Shown in pieces: positions 50,701 to 62,126 of a stretch of DNA of 64,000 nt. Both the position numbers and the translations under genes were made by a program. Within the stretch, counting starts at the first letter, position 1; the number at the start of each line of letters is the position of its first letter. Source of the DNA: Strix aluco (taxonomy: Eukaryota > Chordata > Aves > Strigiformes > Strigidae); assembly GCF_031877795.1 (NCBI RefSeq), contig NC_133943.1:8797001-8861000 (forward strand), read 5' to 3'. The notes beneath the pieces are model-generated. The model searched no databases. It was not told the origin of the DNA and was given only the letters and a program-made list of their open reading frames with translations.

Positions 50701-53700
50701 CACCTGCCTTTCCCAGTCTCCCTCTGTGTGAGCATGCACCTATTAGCTTATATTCTGAAAACATAAAAAATTTTTCCACCAGCAGCTAAGGAAGATGTCA
50801 CAGGGTTAAGAAAACCCGTGAGTTCTAAGATTGGAAGCCATGTTATTTGCAACTAGAACAGAAACAGTCTGAGAAACTTTTCACTTCTTCTTCCAAAAAG
50901 GAAATGCAACTATTGTAACATCTTAGAGTTGCTTAGGTGGAAATATCTGAGATGGAGGGAAAAATACAAATGGCATCCCTGATTTTTCTTTCAAAATCCA
51001 GAGAATAAGCTATTGTTACACTATGTACTCTCTCTTATGTACTAGAAATTAAAGTTGTCTTTTTCAGTCTGAAAAAGATGCAGCTGAGTGAGTATACAAC
51101 AGAATTCTATAAACTTGTGAGTGGAAAGGAGAAACCAAGTGAGGAATAGTTGTTCACTGTCTCTTCCACTATAATGAGGGGACTCACATTATACCAGGGT
51201 AGAATACTTTGGTGCTGTATCACAAAATTACTGCCCTGTTTCTACAATCCTCCTTAATCATCTGCTGTTGACTACTACTGAGAGAGGATCCTGAATTAGA
51301 TGCACTTTGGAGCTAGCCCGATACAGAGCAACAAATAGATTGATTAAACAGTGGGCACACCCTACTCCTAAAAATTTGTGTTTTACTGTTCATGGAATGC
51401 ATTTCCAGAAGACAAGGTGAGATTTTACACCACCAAAACAACAGCCACAAGGAAAACAATGCTTGCAGCACCAATAAAACATCTACTTAAGCATAACAGC
51501 TGGAAGCAAACTTCCACATTGTTGCCACACATATATGTTCCTTCTGTTGGACTTTCTATATACTGTCAGGTGGAATTTAAATCCAAGTTCTGATCTCTAG
51601 TTCTATGGTAATGTTTAGAAAATTTTAGCCAAGACATTTCTATCATCTATCATTTTTTTTCCTTCCTAAGAGCCCCATTTGCAATATAGCTTATATATGC
51701 TATTGAGATTAATACTTGGATAAAATTTACCTGAGGTCTGTTCAGAGGTGTAAGTGTGAGGACTTGCAGTAGAGATCCTAGCTGATGTTAAAAAATAAAA
51801 CAAAACCAACATACATTATAATTAACCTTAGGGTGCATTTATGTAGTGAAAAAGAGAAAGTGTTTCTATAATAAAAATTTGCTAGCACCAGCTACATCTG
51901 TCAGCCACTTGTTCCATATATGACTATGCTTTTTACAAACAAGAGAAAAACTAAAAATGAAAGGAAGAGTTGATAAAAAAATTGTCTATACTAATTTTGT
52001 GTCCCTGGGCTTTACTCTGAAATCAAGCAGGGAAAATGAAGCACTGTCTTTTATGAAAAGGGTATGAGTACAGCGCTTCAGATGAATGAAGTACCCTATG
52101 CTGCTCTTTCTCTTAAATTCTTCAAATAGTGCTTCTAAGAAAGCTCAGCAGTGCTGTGCACCATGAAACAAAGCACCATATGCTTTTTTTAACTGCAGTG
52201 ACTGCACTAGAATTACAACAATACCAGACAGCTTAATTTAAGCAGCACTGTAACAGCAGATCTGCAAAGTCCTAAAGATCGGTGGATGATTATAGAAATC
52301 ATTTCCACCACAAGCTTTGAAATTCAGACTCAACAGCGGATTTACCACAATAGTACTGACACAAGAGAGCACTCCTGCACTCACCTTTCTCTATCACAAC
52401 CTTGTGATTACTTGTCCGATCATTGAACCACCCTGAGATCTCCACACGGCAGCAGTATATCCCACTGTCTGCTTCCTCGGCGTTCACGATTGTGAGGGAC
52501 ACGTCGCCCATTGGCAGGTTCCCTTTCAACATATACCTGCTGTTGTACTGCTCTGTCACCTTCCACCCATCTGTCCAGATAATGGTCCGATAACATTTTG
52601 AAGCAGGGCAGCTGTCACGACCCCAGCACATTGATGTGATGTCTTGTATCCTCTTAACAGGGTAAAAACAGGGCACAGTGATATTCTGACCAACGTTTCC
52701 TTTCACAAGTGATCCCGATACTATGGGGCCTGTGGATGAAAAGACCAACACAGTGTTGAGCACAGTACACACAAGTGGAAGCTTCTCGTGCATCTTGCAT
52801 GACCCGATACCTCCCACTTTGCAAACACCACCAGGCATTGCTGGATCAGGTTTTCCGCAAACAGATGTGAATCCCAGCAGGTCCGACACAGTGAGAGATA
52901 ATGATCGGGCCAGTGATTCATTCAGAACGTGTCTCTAGCCCCAGAAAGAAAAAACACACTTTCTGCAGTCTCTGCAGGTAGGTGCAGAGGTGAAGAGAGA
53001 ACAGAGTTTGGATCTGCACAATTCAGTGACCTCTGTTTAGCCATGTCCAGTCTGTTAGCTCTTTAGTTTTTAACTTAGCACAGATTTAATCCGAGCCACA
53101 CATGGGGAAAGGATAAGACATTGATTTGCATTAAAACCACTGTTGGAAACTCTTCCTCTCTCTCAATGAGAAGCCACTAAATGGCACGTTTCATCAGAAT
53201 GATCACTGCCGAACACGTTTCCTTTTTTCTTGACTAATGACAGACTTTGCCTATTCCTACCAGAAGAGATTGTTTCAGAGCTTTTCTGAGAAATATTATA
53301 CCCTCCTTTTACTACCTTATTTTCTTATCTCATTCTTATACAGTTTCTAAATTGTCTGATTCCCATTAAAAGTATTTTTTGATGTTTCCAGAAGGCTGTG
53401 TCACACTATTCAAGTCAAAACAGTGAGACCTAGCAGCCAGTAGTCCATTTATCACAGTGAGAAAGTTTCTTTTGCTGTATTTATATCACTCCAGTCAATA
53501 CTCCCTTTAGGAGAGTTTTAATAAAAGCTGTATTAAGTGCCAGCCAAATCATTTGTGCCCTGGTGATCCAGTCATAGCCACCCTGTAACCACCTTCTAAC
53601 AGGTTAGGCAGTGGGGCTCCTGAGGTACACATTCTGTCTGCTTGTACTTCAGAGAAAACTGTTTGCCACATACTTACCACTATGCATTTCTTATCAAATT

Positions 53701-54595
53701 CAGTAACATGGGATCACATGTGTAAATATTTCTATCTATCCGTATTAATATTTCAGGGATAGAATTCTCTGCAGCAAGTACAGGCAACATATTATCTCTA
53801 CTAAAAGTCTAGCCCAGTCTATAATTAGGAAGGGAGCTCCCCAAGGCAGGTTTGCAAACATGCACCGGTAGATCCCAAGCACTGGATGGCTTGACTGCAT
53901 TTGTCCCTTGTGAAAAAGCTGTTTTCTCCAGCTCAGCTCATTTTCCTAACCTAAGCCATTACGGTTAAAAATAAATCTGCATTCAGAGACTTTGCCACAA
54001 CAGCATACTAGAATCTATTCTCTGAAAATAATGTATTCTATTTAATATAAAAAAGCAAGCTCTAAATGAATCTCATCATAAAAGGCTTTATAAAGAAGTA
54101 GAGGAAATAATATCTGTAATATACCTTTTCTTTCTACCGAACATATTCTACCACCAAATTTTTAATGTCTATCTGCCTATACTAGTACCACTCTGCAATC
54201 TGTTGTTTTCAGTGCTATTGCCTTTAGTAGTATTTTCCTAGGAGGACTTGCGTTCTCAGAATAAAAAAAGAGAAGTTATCAATTTGTCCCAAAAAAATGT
54301 CATATTGGCTAAAAACCACCAGAAGTCACAGCTGACCTCTACATGATCTTGTTTTAAAAAGGAGACGAGGCCATCAGAAGACTATTGAGCCACCGTGATG
54401 AAGTTCTATTCATAGCACAAACCTGCAGTTTCTGAGCCATGTGGCCACTCTTCCTGTGCAACATAAAATCTGTTTGCAACCCTCAAACATTGATGCATGC
54501 GACCTGCATCCACCCTCCACCTATTCATTCAGGCCCACTTAGTTACCTGTAAAGAGGATCAGAAGAATCCAGTTCATGCAGAAATAAGACGACAT
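47707..54595 (-). CDS. HAVCR1: TIM-1-like T-cell immunoglobulin and mucin protein, 8 coding exons
   Basis: Exons on the minus strand: 54595-54547, 52729-52385, 51781-51731, 50087-50008, 49749-49693, 48932-48818, 48208-48169, 47758-47707. All have GT/AG borders and compatible phases, giving 262 residues and a stop. Order: signal peptide (1-16), IgV domain (17-131), Ser/Thr-rich stalk (132-205), membrane helix LYIGIGLCAVLLAILILAL (about 208-227), and a short tail ending NALEDEIHAEENIYIIH. That tail resembles mammalian TIM-1 (NAVEKEVQAEDNIYI), where the NIYI tyrosine recruits Src-family kinases and PI3K. The IgV domain keeps the six cysteines and the WFND phosphatidylserine pocket. N-glycosylation sites include NIT in the IgV domain and NAS before the helix. 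The mucin stalk is short compared with mammals. It lies 4.8 kb upstream of TIMD4 on the same strand. HAVCR2 occupies the MED7-proximal place in mammals, but the tail argues for HAVCR1. Confidence 0.9.
48169..48208 (-). CDS. HAVCR1: HAVCR1 exon 7, cytoplasmic tail
   Basis: A 40-nt exon between GTCCTTAG and GTAAGT, entering in phase 1 and leaving in phase 2, reads QYLYNTKKTGDFA. The phases match the 31-nt tail exon of TIMD4. Confidence 0.8.
48818..48932 (-). CDS. HAVCR1: HAVCR1 exon 6, membrane helix
   Basis: This exon of 115 nt enters in phase 0. It encodes a juxtamembrane NASLSLSGQQYSENG, then the hydrophobic helix LYIGIGLCAVLLAILILAL, then the basic stop-transfer LTR. The donor AGAC|GTAAGT is strong. 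Confidence 0.9.
49693..49749 (-). CDS. HAVCR1: HAVCR1 exon 5, mucin stalk
   Basis: A 57-nt phase 0-0 exon with a strong acceptor (TTGCCTTTCAG) and donor (CTGCAG|GTATGG) encodes ASGPCSSTSGFSDVTTNLQ. It could be skipped without changing the frame. TIMD4 has no obvious counterpart. Confidence 0.75.
50008..50087 (-). CDS. HAVCR1: HAVCR1 exon 4, mucin stalk
   Basis: An 80-nt exon entering in phase 1 and leaving in phase 0 (CAGACT|GTAAGC) reads HRSTSESSFTIIRTWPSV and so on. A second AG six bases inside would open a stop-containing frame, so the GCTCAG acceptor was chosen. The change from phase 1 to phase 0 also occurs in the matching TIMD4 exon. Confidence 0.75.
51731..51781 (-). CDS. HAVCR1: HAVCR1 exon 3, mucin stalk
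   Basis: A 51-nt phase 1-1 exon between AACATCAG and GTAAAT reads as a Ser/Thr-rich segment (ISTASPHTYTSEQTS). It is consistent with an O-glycosylated stalk. Confidence 0.75.
52385..52729 (-). CDS. HAVCR1: HAVCR1 exon 2, IgV domain
   Basis: This phase 1-1 exon of 345 nt encodes a TIM-type IgV domain. Six cysteines are visible: VPC, MCWG, DSC, SKC and the YCC pair. The TIM family folds these into three disulfides, which shape the ligand cleft. GDVSLTI and the SGIYCC segment are the usual late strands. GWFND in the FG loop supplies the Asn and Asp that hold calcium and the phosphatidylserine head group. N-glycosylation is possible at NIT just before the first cysteine. Confidence 0.95.
54547..54595 (-). 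CDS. HAVCR1: HAVCR1 exon 1, signal peptide
   Basis: The ATG at 54,595 opens 16 codons, MSSYFCMNWILLILFT, a short hydrophobic signal sequence, and the exon ends in phase 1 at ACAG|GTAACT. The 49-nt length and phase are identical to exon 1 of the neighbouring TIMD4. The 5' UTR start is not resolved. Confidence 0.85.
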
Positions 54596-55016
54596 TGTGG
54601 CTGAAGATGAGGAACAACACTCCTGTTCACACTTCGGGCACCTACATTCAAGAAAACTTATCTTCTTTGTAAACTCTGGTTTTACTTCTCAGCGTGTCAT
54701 ATTCAGGCACAGCTGAGAATGCCCTTTTGACGGATCCACATTGCCTTTCCTGTGGTTATTGTGTCATTCTCTAACAGCACAGCCAATCCCTGCTGCTGGT
54801 AGCATACACTGCTCAACTCTTGCAGACTGTGGTTTGCCTAAGAGGCTAAAATACTTCGCAGTACTTCAGAACTCTACTTCTCTTTTTTTCCAGATATGCT
54901 TGATTACATCAGATGAAACTTGTCAGCTTCACCGAGCTGACACAACTATCAGTAATCCATTGCCCCCTACTGCTTCCCACACCTTTTTTTGCCATAGTAG
55001 GTAGAATTTGGGTAAG

Positions 55017-55145
55017 AGATCACAGAATCACAGAATCATCTAGGTTGGAAAGGACCTTGAAGATCATCTAGTCCAACCATTAACCTAGCACTGCCAGTTC
55101 CCATCTACACCATATCTCTCAGTGCCATGTCAACCCTGATAACAT
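55017..55145 (-). mobile_element. CR1 LINE 3' end
   Basis: The plus strand opens ATCACAGAATCACAGAATCA (two copies of the CR1 terminal octamer, read backwards) and continues CTAGGTTGGAAAGGACCTTG through TTAACCTAGCACTGCCAG. 5'-truncated to about 130 bp. It is a close relative of the copy at 41,631 and lies about 420 bp upstream of the HAVCR1 start codon. Confidence 0.9.
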
Positions 55146-55149
55146 AGGA

Positions 55150-58000
55150 TATGTAACAGAGTGTGGTAAGCAGCAAGGACTTGGCAAAATGACAGATTCC
55201 TAGGAAGAATTACTCAAGCATTTAATCGTAAGTTTCTGATTCTAATACTTAGAAGCAGCTCAGAGCATCTTTAGGCAAATGCTATTTTCTTTGTAGGCTA
55301 TAATTTGGCAGAATTGGAAAGCTGCCCTACTGTTACACTTGTAGCCTAATAAGAGAGTTGCACTCTTTCATCATCTGACTCTTAAACTCTGTATGCACCT
55401 GGGCTTTTGCAATATAAAGTAACACATACAGAACACAGAGGTCACTTGAAAAGTAGTGTGGAAACCATCGTCCCAGGCTCAAGGCTCACTTTGACAAAAA
55501 GTTGCTGAAATACAGCTTTTGAGAAATGGTGCTCCCTGGCCACCCTCCCTGTCCCTGGATTACCCAACTCTTCTTGAGGACTCTATGTTTGGACTAGAGC
55601 TGCAGCTGTGATCAAGTGTGTTTGATCAAGGGCCCACAAATGTTCTTTGCTGAAGTAACTGATCTACTTTATACTGTTTTATACAGACAAAATTAAGTTG
55701 TAAGGAGTTACTTATTATCAATAACTGAAACTGCAGAAATGCTTCCAAAAACATACATTAAGCTAGAATCAGAACCAACAGAGCTGTCTGGCACAGACTA
55801 CCTTACATGAGAGCAGAGTCACCAGGGACAGTTTAAGTGAAAAGGAGGAAAAAACAAGGGATTAAAGTAGCCAAGAGACAGACATTAGCAACTTATCTGT
55901 AGGAAAGAGCTGAGAGAAGGAAGGAGAAAGGGGGATTTTTGTATGCAGTGGCTGGCTGGAAGCAGGACTCTTTAAGAAAATGCATCCTCTGATCCTCTTG
56001 TTTCTGGGGAAACAGGTAACGGCAGACTGCTGCTACAGGAACAATTCTGACCATGAACGGCAGGATCCTGAAACCACTTTGCACAAATGGAAAAGGCTCT
56101 GGCAGAAGGCAGGTGACCACATTCACCACTGCTGTGCCGTGACAGTGCACAGCACCGGCTGATGAACTCCTCTTGGTGGTTCAGCGTGCGACAAACATCC
56201 ACCCTCAAACCAGGACACGTCCCTTCTGCCAGTTACCTGCAAGAACGCGCAGTGCGCATGGGTCCACATGGACTGCATGGTCCACGTCCCCCCTCTGAAA
56301 TAAATCAATAGGGTAAGAAAATAAGGATATCATTAGCCTAGAGCTCTGCCTGAGCCCTTTCTACTCACTTCACCCAGGTTGTTTCGTTCATATGATAGTC
56401 TAGAGTAGTTCAGGCACTACCTGCATCCCCAGGAAAGCCGTTCTGGTCACATAGTAAGAGAATGCGAGAGCTACAGGGCAACAGTTAGCCCACTTGCTTT
56501 AGACTTCATCTCAAACACAGACCATATGGAACACCTTGATATAATTTCTGAGTTCCTACATGCCTGTTTTCCAAGTTCCTGGTTTTTGTTTGTGCAAGAA
56601 ACATGCACTGTTTCTGTAGAAAAGATGCCAACATCACCTTTTTCATGCAGCTCTTGGAAGTAGCTGCACATTTTTTCTTGACTCAGCATATTGTCAGATC
56701 ATACTTTGTGAAAATAAAACCAAACCAGAACATTAAATACTGAAATAAGTTTAAAGCATTGTTGGAAACATCTCTTCATTGCACTATTTTAAAGCCATAT
56801 CATTAAATAGTCTTTCTTCTTCTTCCCCCAGATGATCAGAATTACAAACTTCGCCCTTTTGTCCACCGGTGACACACTTTGCTTCTCTGTATCAAGAAAC
56901 TTTTGGAGCTTTACAGGTAACTGTACTTTTGTTATCCCTGTGCTTGTTCAGATACTGTAATAGAAGGGCTGGACTTTTTTCTTTTCCTTCCTTCGTTTGG
57001 TCTTTTTTTTTTAAACTAAGAAAACATCCAACAAAATGCTGCTTAAAACCTGATGTTAACTTTATCTTGAGTTTCATAAGGCGGATATAATCCAACACGT
57101 ATTGTATACATTAACATTTCAGGGGTAGGATACTTCAAATGTTATCATATCCAAAAATAAAATCAGGATTTGCTGAGGTAAGGAAAGAGCTCATCATCAG
57201 GAGCAGGTTAATTAACACACTAGAGAAGACAACATTTATAATTAAATTGGCTAGTCAGTGAGTCACATCACCCTACGAAATGCTGATTTCCCTCGACTTA
57301 CAGGCGTACGCCACCCACTGCCTTCACTGCAGCTACAGTCTGTTGTTTTCCCAAAAGCAAAGTTGTAACGGAAAAAGGAAAAACTATCATTGCTTTGACC
57401 TGACAACACAGGAAAAAGTCAATGTTTTGGGTGAAAAAAGACCAGGAAGCCTTCCACAGCTTTCTAAGGGTTTGCCTTAAACATAGAAAAAAAGCCCTAG
57501 AATAAACAAATTATTCATGAAATTTTTTGGAAAGTGAAAACAGCCTTAAATATTTTTTAAATATCATGATCCCAGTCTACCTCAACGGTCTCACAAAAAA
57601 GTTCACTGCAATTGTTAGTTGCTGCTAAGACCCAGCTTGTGCAGTATTTTGAAACTACGGTACCCAGACCTATGATTTTTTATTGAAAGCATGAAAATGA
57701 GACAAAAATCAACAGATAACCACTGAGCATCTACAATAGTTCTTTTTGAATGGCAAAGTTAAAACATCAGTGACAAACTAGTTCCACAGTGCATGACCCC
57801 TCTTATCCAGCAGGCACTAAATGTTTCTTCAAATCTTCCACATGAAACAACATTTGCAAAGTAAATACGAAATTGATTTTGCTCACTTGCAACTGTTTTA
57901 GTTACGTACAAGCAATATAATTTAGATCTAGTCCAGGGAGAAGGAAAGAAACAGTGGTGGTTGAATAAAGGACAGAAGTGTTAACTTTGTAAAATTATTT
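55150..58000. other. HAVCR1-MED7 spacer; no gene seen
   Basis: In mammals HAVCR2 occupies this place. No IgV exon with the CWG...C...YCC pattern is visible on either strand. Only short chance open frames are present. Confidence 0.5.
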
Positions 58001-58029
58001 ATACATTTCTAAAAAAACCATGTTTCTAC

Positions 58030-59379
58030 TTTATTGTTACTTACAATGTCATTTGCACTTAAAATAGCAGATGATGTCTTTCAATGAGTCATAAACTTGC
58101 TTCATTTCACCTTTATCTGCACTGAGCTCAAACCCCACCACCCAACAGCTAAGTACTTTTGACTGCCCATTTAAGTAACATTTCTGAAAATAACAGAATT
58201 ATCAAATGAAACAGAGACATAGCTTGTCAAATCACAATTAAAACCAGAGTTTGTGTAAGTTCCCTCACCACAAAGTTTACCTGGGTTTTAGCTGCTTTAC
58301 ATACTTTGGAAAACATACATACTACGGTGGTACATGGCAAAAGGACAGAAGTAGGATCTCCCTGACAGGAGGGCAGGGTAAAGAAGCCACTTTTTCACTA
58401 CCAATTCACTCTTTTCCTCTTGCTATGGGGGGCTGATCCAACTCAAATGTTCTTTAAACATGCATTGATATGGCTTCCACTTGATGGAATACTTGCAGGT
58501 TCTTTCAAACTTAGAAGTTCTCAATTAGTATAAAGGCTAATTATCCCATTAGACTCTCCTTCCTAAGAAAAATGCTCAGCCAGGCACAGAGCCCACCTAA
58601 AAGGCAAATACAAAACATCTGCACTGCAAAATGATTCACTTAATGCATGTGTCATTAACTGCAGGGAATACAAGTTAGTCTAAGCATCTATGTTTAAAAA
58701 AAAGAAAAAAAAGGTAGGCATTTTTGTAAGGTCAAGACTGGTTATAATTTACATCTAAGAAAATTAAAATCCAATTAATTTTAATTCATTTAGTTGTGGA
58801 GATTCCTGACAGTGTATCCCTATAAGTCAAATTACACCATATTACATCTGTAATAAAGGAATTCTTAGGTTCTCTTTAGTAGTTGTATTATTACAGAACT
58901 AGAAAGGAATGGATTTTGCAGACTTCACACTAATCTTATTTTTAATATTGAATTACACATTCTGGAAAGGACCCACTGAAGTTGTAAACAACTAGCACTT
59001 ATTTGAAATAGAGGAACTGTCGACTGCAATTCCTCTCAGTCAGATCTCTTACTTGCTTCCTTCCACACTATAAAGCAATTAAAAAAAAAAGCATACGCAA
59101 AAAAGCAGAAAGTGACAAATGAAAGTACAACAGAAAAATCTAACTGTGGCTACAACCTCACACAACACATTTAACATAAAATATATTTTTTGTTTCTACC
59201 AATAAACACACAGCTTACAAAATATTAAACATCTTCAGCTGCCTAGTCACTCACAACCTCCAACAGGTGTACAATAAACGCTTTGCCTACTTGTACAACA
59301 GCAAAACAAAATACAACATATACCTTCAGAATCCATCCTGCCTCTCACTATGGTGAGCTAACAAGAAAAAGTGTTTTCT
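58030..59379 (-). other. MED7: Probable MED7 3' untranslated region
   Basis: After the MED7 stop the minus strand has no further coding sequence. The first polyadenylation-type hexamers going downstream are ATTAAA near 58,940 and AATAAA at 58,030-58,035. The mammalian MED7 mRNA has a long 3' UTR, so either end is possible. The extent is an inference; nothing else in this AT-rich stretch was recognised. Confidence 0.4.
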
Positions 59380-60072
59380 TCATGTCATTTCATCAATAAT
59401 GCTACACATAGCTGCATCTTTGTCTAAAACCTGATCTCTCTTGCCACCAGAACGCTCTCTCTGCTTTTCACTCTGTCCAATGCAGTTGCTGCCATCATCG
59501 GTATCCATTGTTTCTGTTTTCACTCCCAGTCCTCCCTCTGAATGAGGCAGATCATCAGGCAAGGAAGCCAGGCAGTTCTGAATCATCTCTACAACTCGCT
59601 CTAAGTGCTTCTGAAATCGCTCTGCTGTTTCCAAACGCTGACGTTTCTGCACCTCCATCATGACTCTTAGTGTCTCCCTAGCTTGGTGAGGGCGATACTC
59701 ATTTATAAGATGATGGACATGAACAAAAAGTAGTTTCAAGTCTTCCAGCTTCTCCTCTCGCTTTATACTCCCTGGACTCCTGATCAAGATATCCAAGAGG
59801 TCCAAAAAGTTGACCAGGATAGACATATTAAGTTTTCTTAATTCCTTCTTGTGATCAAACTGCATAGGATGTAACCTTTCAATACCCTGGCTCTCCAAGG
59901 GTCGAATAATTAGATCATCACATTGAAACTGATTACCAAACATCATATAACTGTCTTTCACAGGCGGGGGTGGCTTTGGAGCCAGGCCTTTACGGATATT
60001 TTCATCAGTATATTCTTTTATGTATTGCATTGGAGGAGGAGGAAGGGCACTCACTTGCTGAGGTTCACCCAT
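59380..60072 (-). CDS. MED7: Mediator complex subunit 7, complete single coding exon
   Basis: This encodes a 230-residue protein, close to the human length of about 233, in one uninterrupted exon. It begins [21 protein letters not shown] and contains the MED7 family core: a proline-rich N-terminus, the [20 protein letters not shown] segment near residues 45-65, and a charged helical half ([16 protein letters not shown], then [20 protein letters not shown]) that in Mediator pairs with MED21. The acidic, low-complexity C-terminus after about residue 180 is less conserved in the family. MED7 is a middle-module subunit of nuclear Mediator, linking activators to RNA polymerase II. The first ATG lies 19 nt inside the exon; a CCCTAG acceptor places the exon start at 60,091, so an untranslated first exon lies upstream in the CpG island. 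No break is seen. Next to the TIM genes and on the same strand, it matches the human order. Confidence 0.98.
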   Translation of the reverse strand: MGEPQQVSALPPPPMQYIKEYTDENIRKGLAPKPPPPVKDSYMMFGNQFQCDDLIIRPLESQGIERLHPMQFDHKKELRKLNMSILVNFLDLLDILIRSPGSIKREEKLEDLKLLFVHVHHLINEYRPHQARETLRVMMEVQKRQRLETAERFQKHLERVVEMIQNCLASLPDDLPHSEGGLGVKTETMDTDDGSNCIGQSEKQRERSGGKRDQVLDKDAAMCSIIDEMT

Positions 60073-60329
60073 TTTTGTCAGACGAAAATACCTAGGGAAT
60101 GTCCCAAGAAATATACGTTAAACAATTTGTATGACAACCTTATCATATAAATAGAAACAAAGGCAATATAAGAGAGCTGGTTGTGCAAAAATGAGCTAGA
60201 AGAAAGCTATCTCAGTGTGTAGAATTCGGGAAACTCCCACATAAATCCATGTTAGCTTTTCACCAGGGTATACTTTTGGTGGGATTAACTTCACTAGAAG
60301 CACATAAAGCATTCATTTCTCGAAAGATC

Positions 60330-61165
60330 AGCCTGTAAACAGAGCAGCACTCCCTAGCCGAGGCCTGGCCCGCTAACACCCCGCCCCGCAAGAGAGAAAC
60401 GGCGCAGCCCTCAGGGGAGAATGCGGCCTCGCACCCCGGGCCCACAGCCGCCGCCCTGCTGCGCTCCAGGCTGGGCCAGGCCAGACCAGGCTCTGGGAAG
60501 GCCCAAGCCCCGCCGCGGAGATCGTGAGGCCACCGCTGAAGAGAGAACCGGAGGCGCGCTACGGCAAGACCCCATCGACGACTGCGCACATACCCGGCGG
60601 AGGCGCCAGCCCCGCGCGGAGCCCGCGACCGCGGGAACCACCCGCCCTCACCTGCCCGCCGAGCTCCCCTCAGCGCAACCGCCGGCGCCCCACTTCCGGC
60701 CAGAGGCCCGCCCCCTTCCTCTCCATTGGCTCGCCCACCTGGGGCGGCACGCTCTGATTGGCTTTCCCGAACACCGATCATAAGCTTGCTCCACTCAGGG
60801 CAGGGGCTCTCCCGGGAGGCGGTGCCAAACTCCGCGGGGTGGGCGGGCCCTTGCTGAGTGAGGGGGGGCGGAGGGCGCGTCATGGCGGGGGATGCTGGGC
60901 GGTGCTGGCGCCGCATCCCCACTGGTGCTGTGGGCCGCCCAGGGGTGCGGGGCTCCGTCACCAAGAGCCGCTCCTGAGGCGGCAAGGCCAGAGGCCTGTG
61001 GGGGCGGGAGCGACCGGCCGGGCGTGTGCAGGCCTGGGAGCCCCCTCGGGGACCTCCCCGCTGCCCTGGAATACTGTTTGGAGCCAGGCGTTGGGTCGGT
61101 GTGTCCCTGCCGCGGGGAGACACGGCCTGACTGCTTTGGAGGAACGTAGCGGGATCTGCCAAGAT
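60330..61165. promoter_or_regulatory. CpG island promoter of MED7
   Basis: This block is rich in G+C and CpG, while the flanks are AT-rich. On the minus strand it has an ETS site (CCGGAAGT, 60,692-60,699), a GC box (60,707-60,714) and two CCAAT boxes (ATTGG on the plus strand at 60,725-60,729 and 60,757-60,761) spaced 32 bp apart, both followed by GCT as NF-Y sites often are. No TATA box is seen. The island continues about 400 bp past the CCAAT boxes, away from MED7, so it may also start a plus-strand transcript. Long open frames here on both strands are a by-product of base composition. Confidence 0.8.
60652..60720 (-). other. MED7: Probable untranslated first exon of MED7
   Basis: On the minus strand the sequence GGCGGGCAG is followed by GTGAGG, a good donor with the intron starting at 60,651. 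It would join the acceptor that opens the MED7 coding exon at 60,091, giving an intron of about 560 bp. The upstream limit is not defined. It is set near 60,700-60,720 because an ETS-type CCGGAAGT (60,692-60,699) and a GC box (60,707-60,714) sit there, as is usual at the start of TATA-less housekeeping genes. Inferred from sequence only. Confidence 0.6.
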
Positions 61166-62112
61166 GGTGCTTAAGTTATCATGTAGCGTGTGATCCTGTG
61201 GCGTGTAGTGATCGTGCTGTTGTCTGAAAAGCAGATTCGTCGCCCGGTGTGCAGTAGGTCAATCATCACACGCTCAGGAGAGACATTGCTTATTTATTTT
61301 AGGGTTGCACAAGCCTAAGTGCTCAGTGGTCTCCCACAAAGCAAGCACATGTGTCATCAGGACTTTTCGCGCTATATTTATTCACAAATTTTGCAGAGTT
61401 AGTAATTTTCCAAGTCCACCTTCTCTAGGATGACTGGTTAGTAATTTACATACAGTTATAATACTGCTGACACAATACTTCTACGCATGCTCAGGGGAAG
61501 GGTCTTCACCTGGGCAAGGGTCTTCTTGACCTATAGGCGTGATTTTTAGTATTATAATAAGGGTACTTGAGCTAAGGATACATGGGCCTTGAGTTTGCTT
61601 GCCCAGTTGGCAATGTACCCTCTTCAAGGTCTAATTGCTGGTGGATGTCCTTACTCAAAGAGGGATATCTACTAGTTCTTCTGATTAGGGATGCCATTGG
61701 CTTTAACATATACAAAGAATATCTTTCTTGACCTAAGCATAATATTGCTACATTGTTCTAAAAGTTTAACCTTCAATGGTATGGTATGCAGTGCTTCCAC
61801 GCATCAGAAATGCAGGCATTAACCCAGTCATGAAATGGAGATGTTACCCTGGAAAGTGTTTGCGTCATTCCCTCAGCTGAATACACTAAACCTAACCACA
61901 TAAAGACTGTTACAAACAGCTGGGCTCCATTGTTCTTCTTTCAGTTTTGTTTTCAGAGAAGTTGAAGAAAAAATTGTGGATTTAATTTTTCACCTTGTGG
62001 ATCATGGGGAGCTGGGCTTGCTGGCATCACTTCTGTAGGAATTTCTGCCTGAAATGGCCAACAGGAAAGGATTTGTGACACTTGGCCATTTATGTCCCAT
62101 TTTCTCTCCTCC

Positions 62113-62126
62113 TCAGCAGATGGCAG
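62113..62126 (+). promoter_or_regulatory. Candidate CTCF site between MED7 and the next gene
   Basis: TCAGCAGATGGCAG agrees with the CTCF core (CCASYAGRKGGCRS) at 13 of 14 positions. It lies about 1.4 kb upstream of the MED7 promoter. Motif match only. Confidence 0.4.

Noticed and set aside
60260-61162. 300-codon open frame on the minus strand upstream of MED7
   Set aside because: It lies in the CpG island, where stops are rare. It overlaps the MED7 first exon and promoter, and the residues are Pro/Arg/Gly/Ala-rich with no domain.
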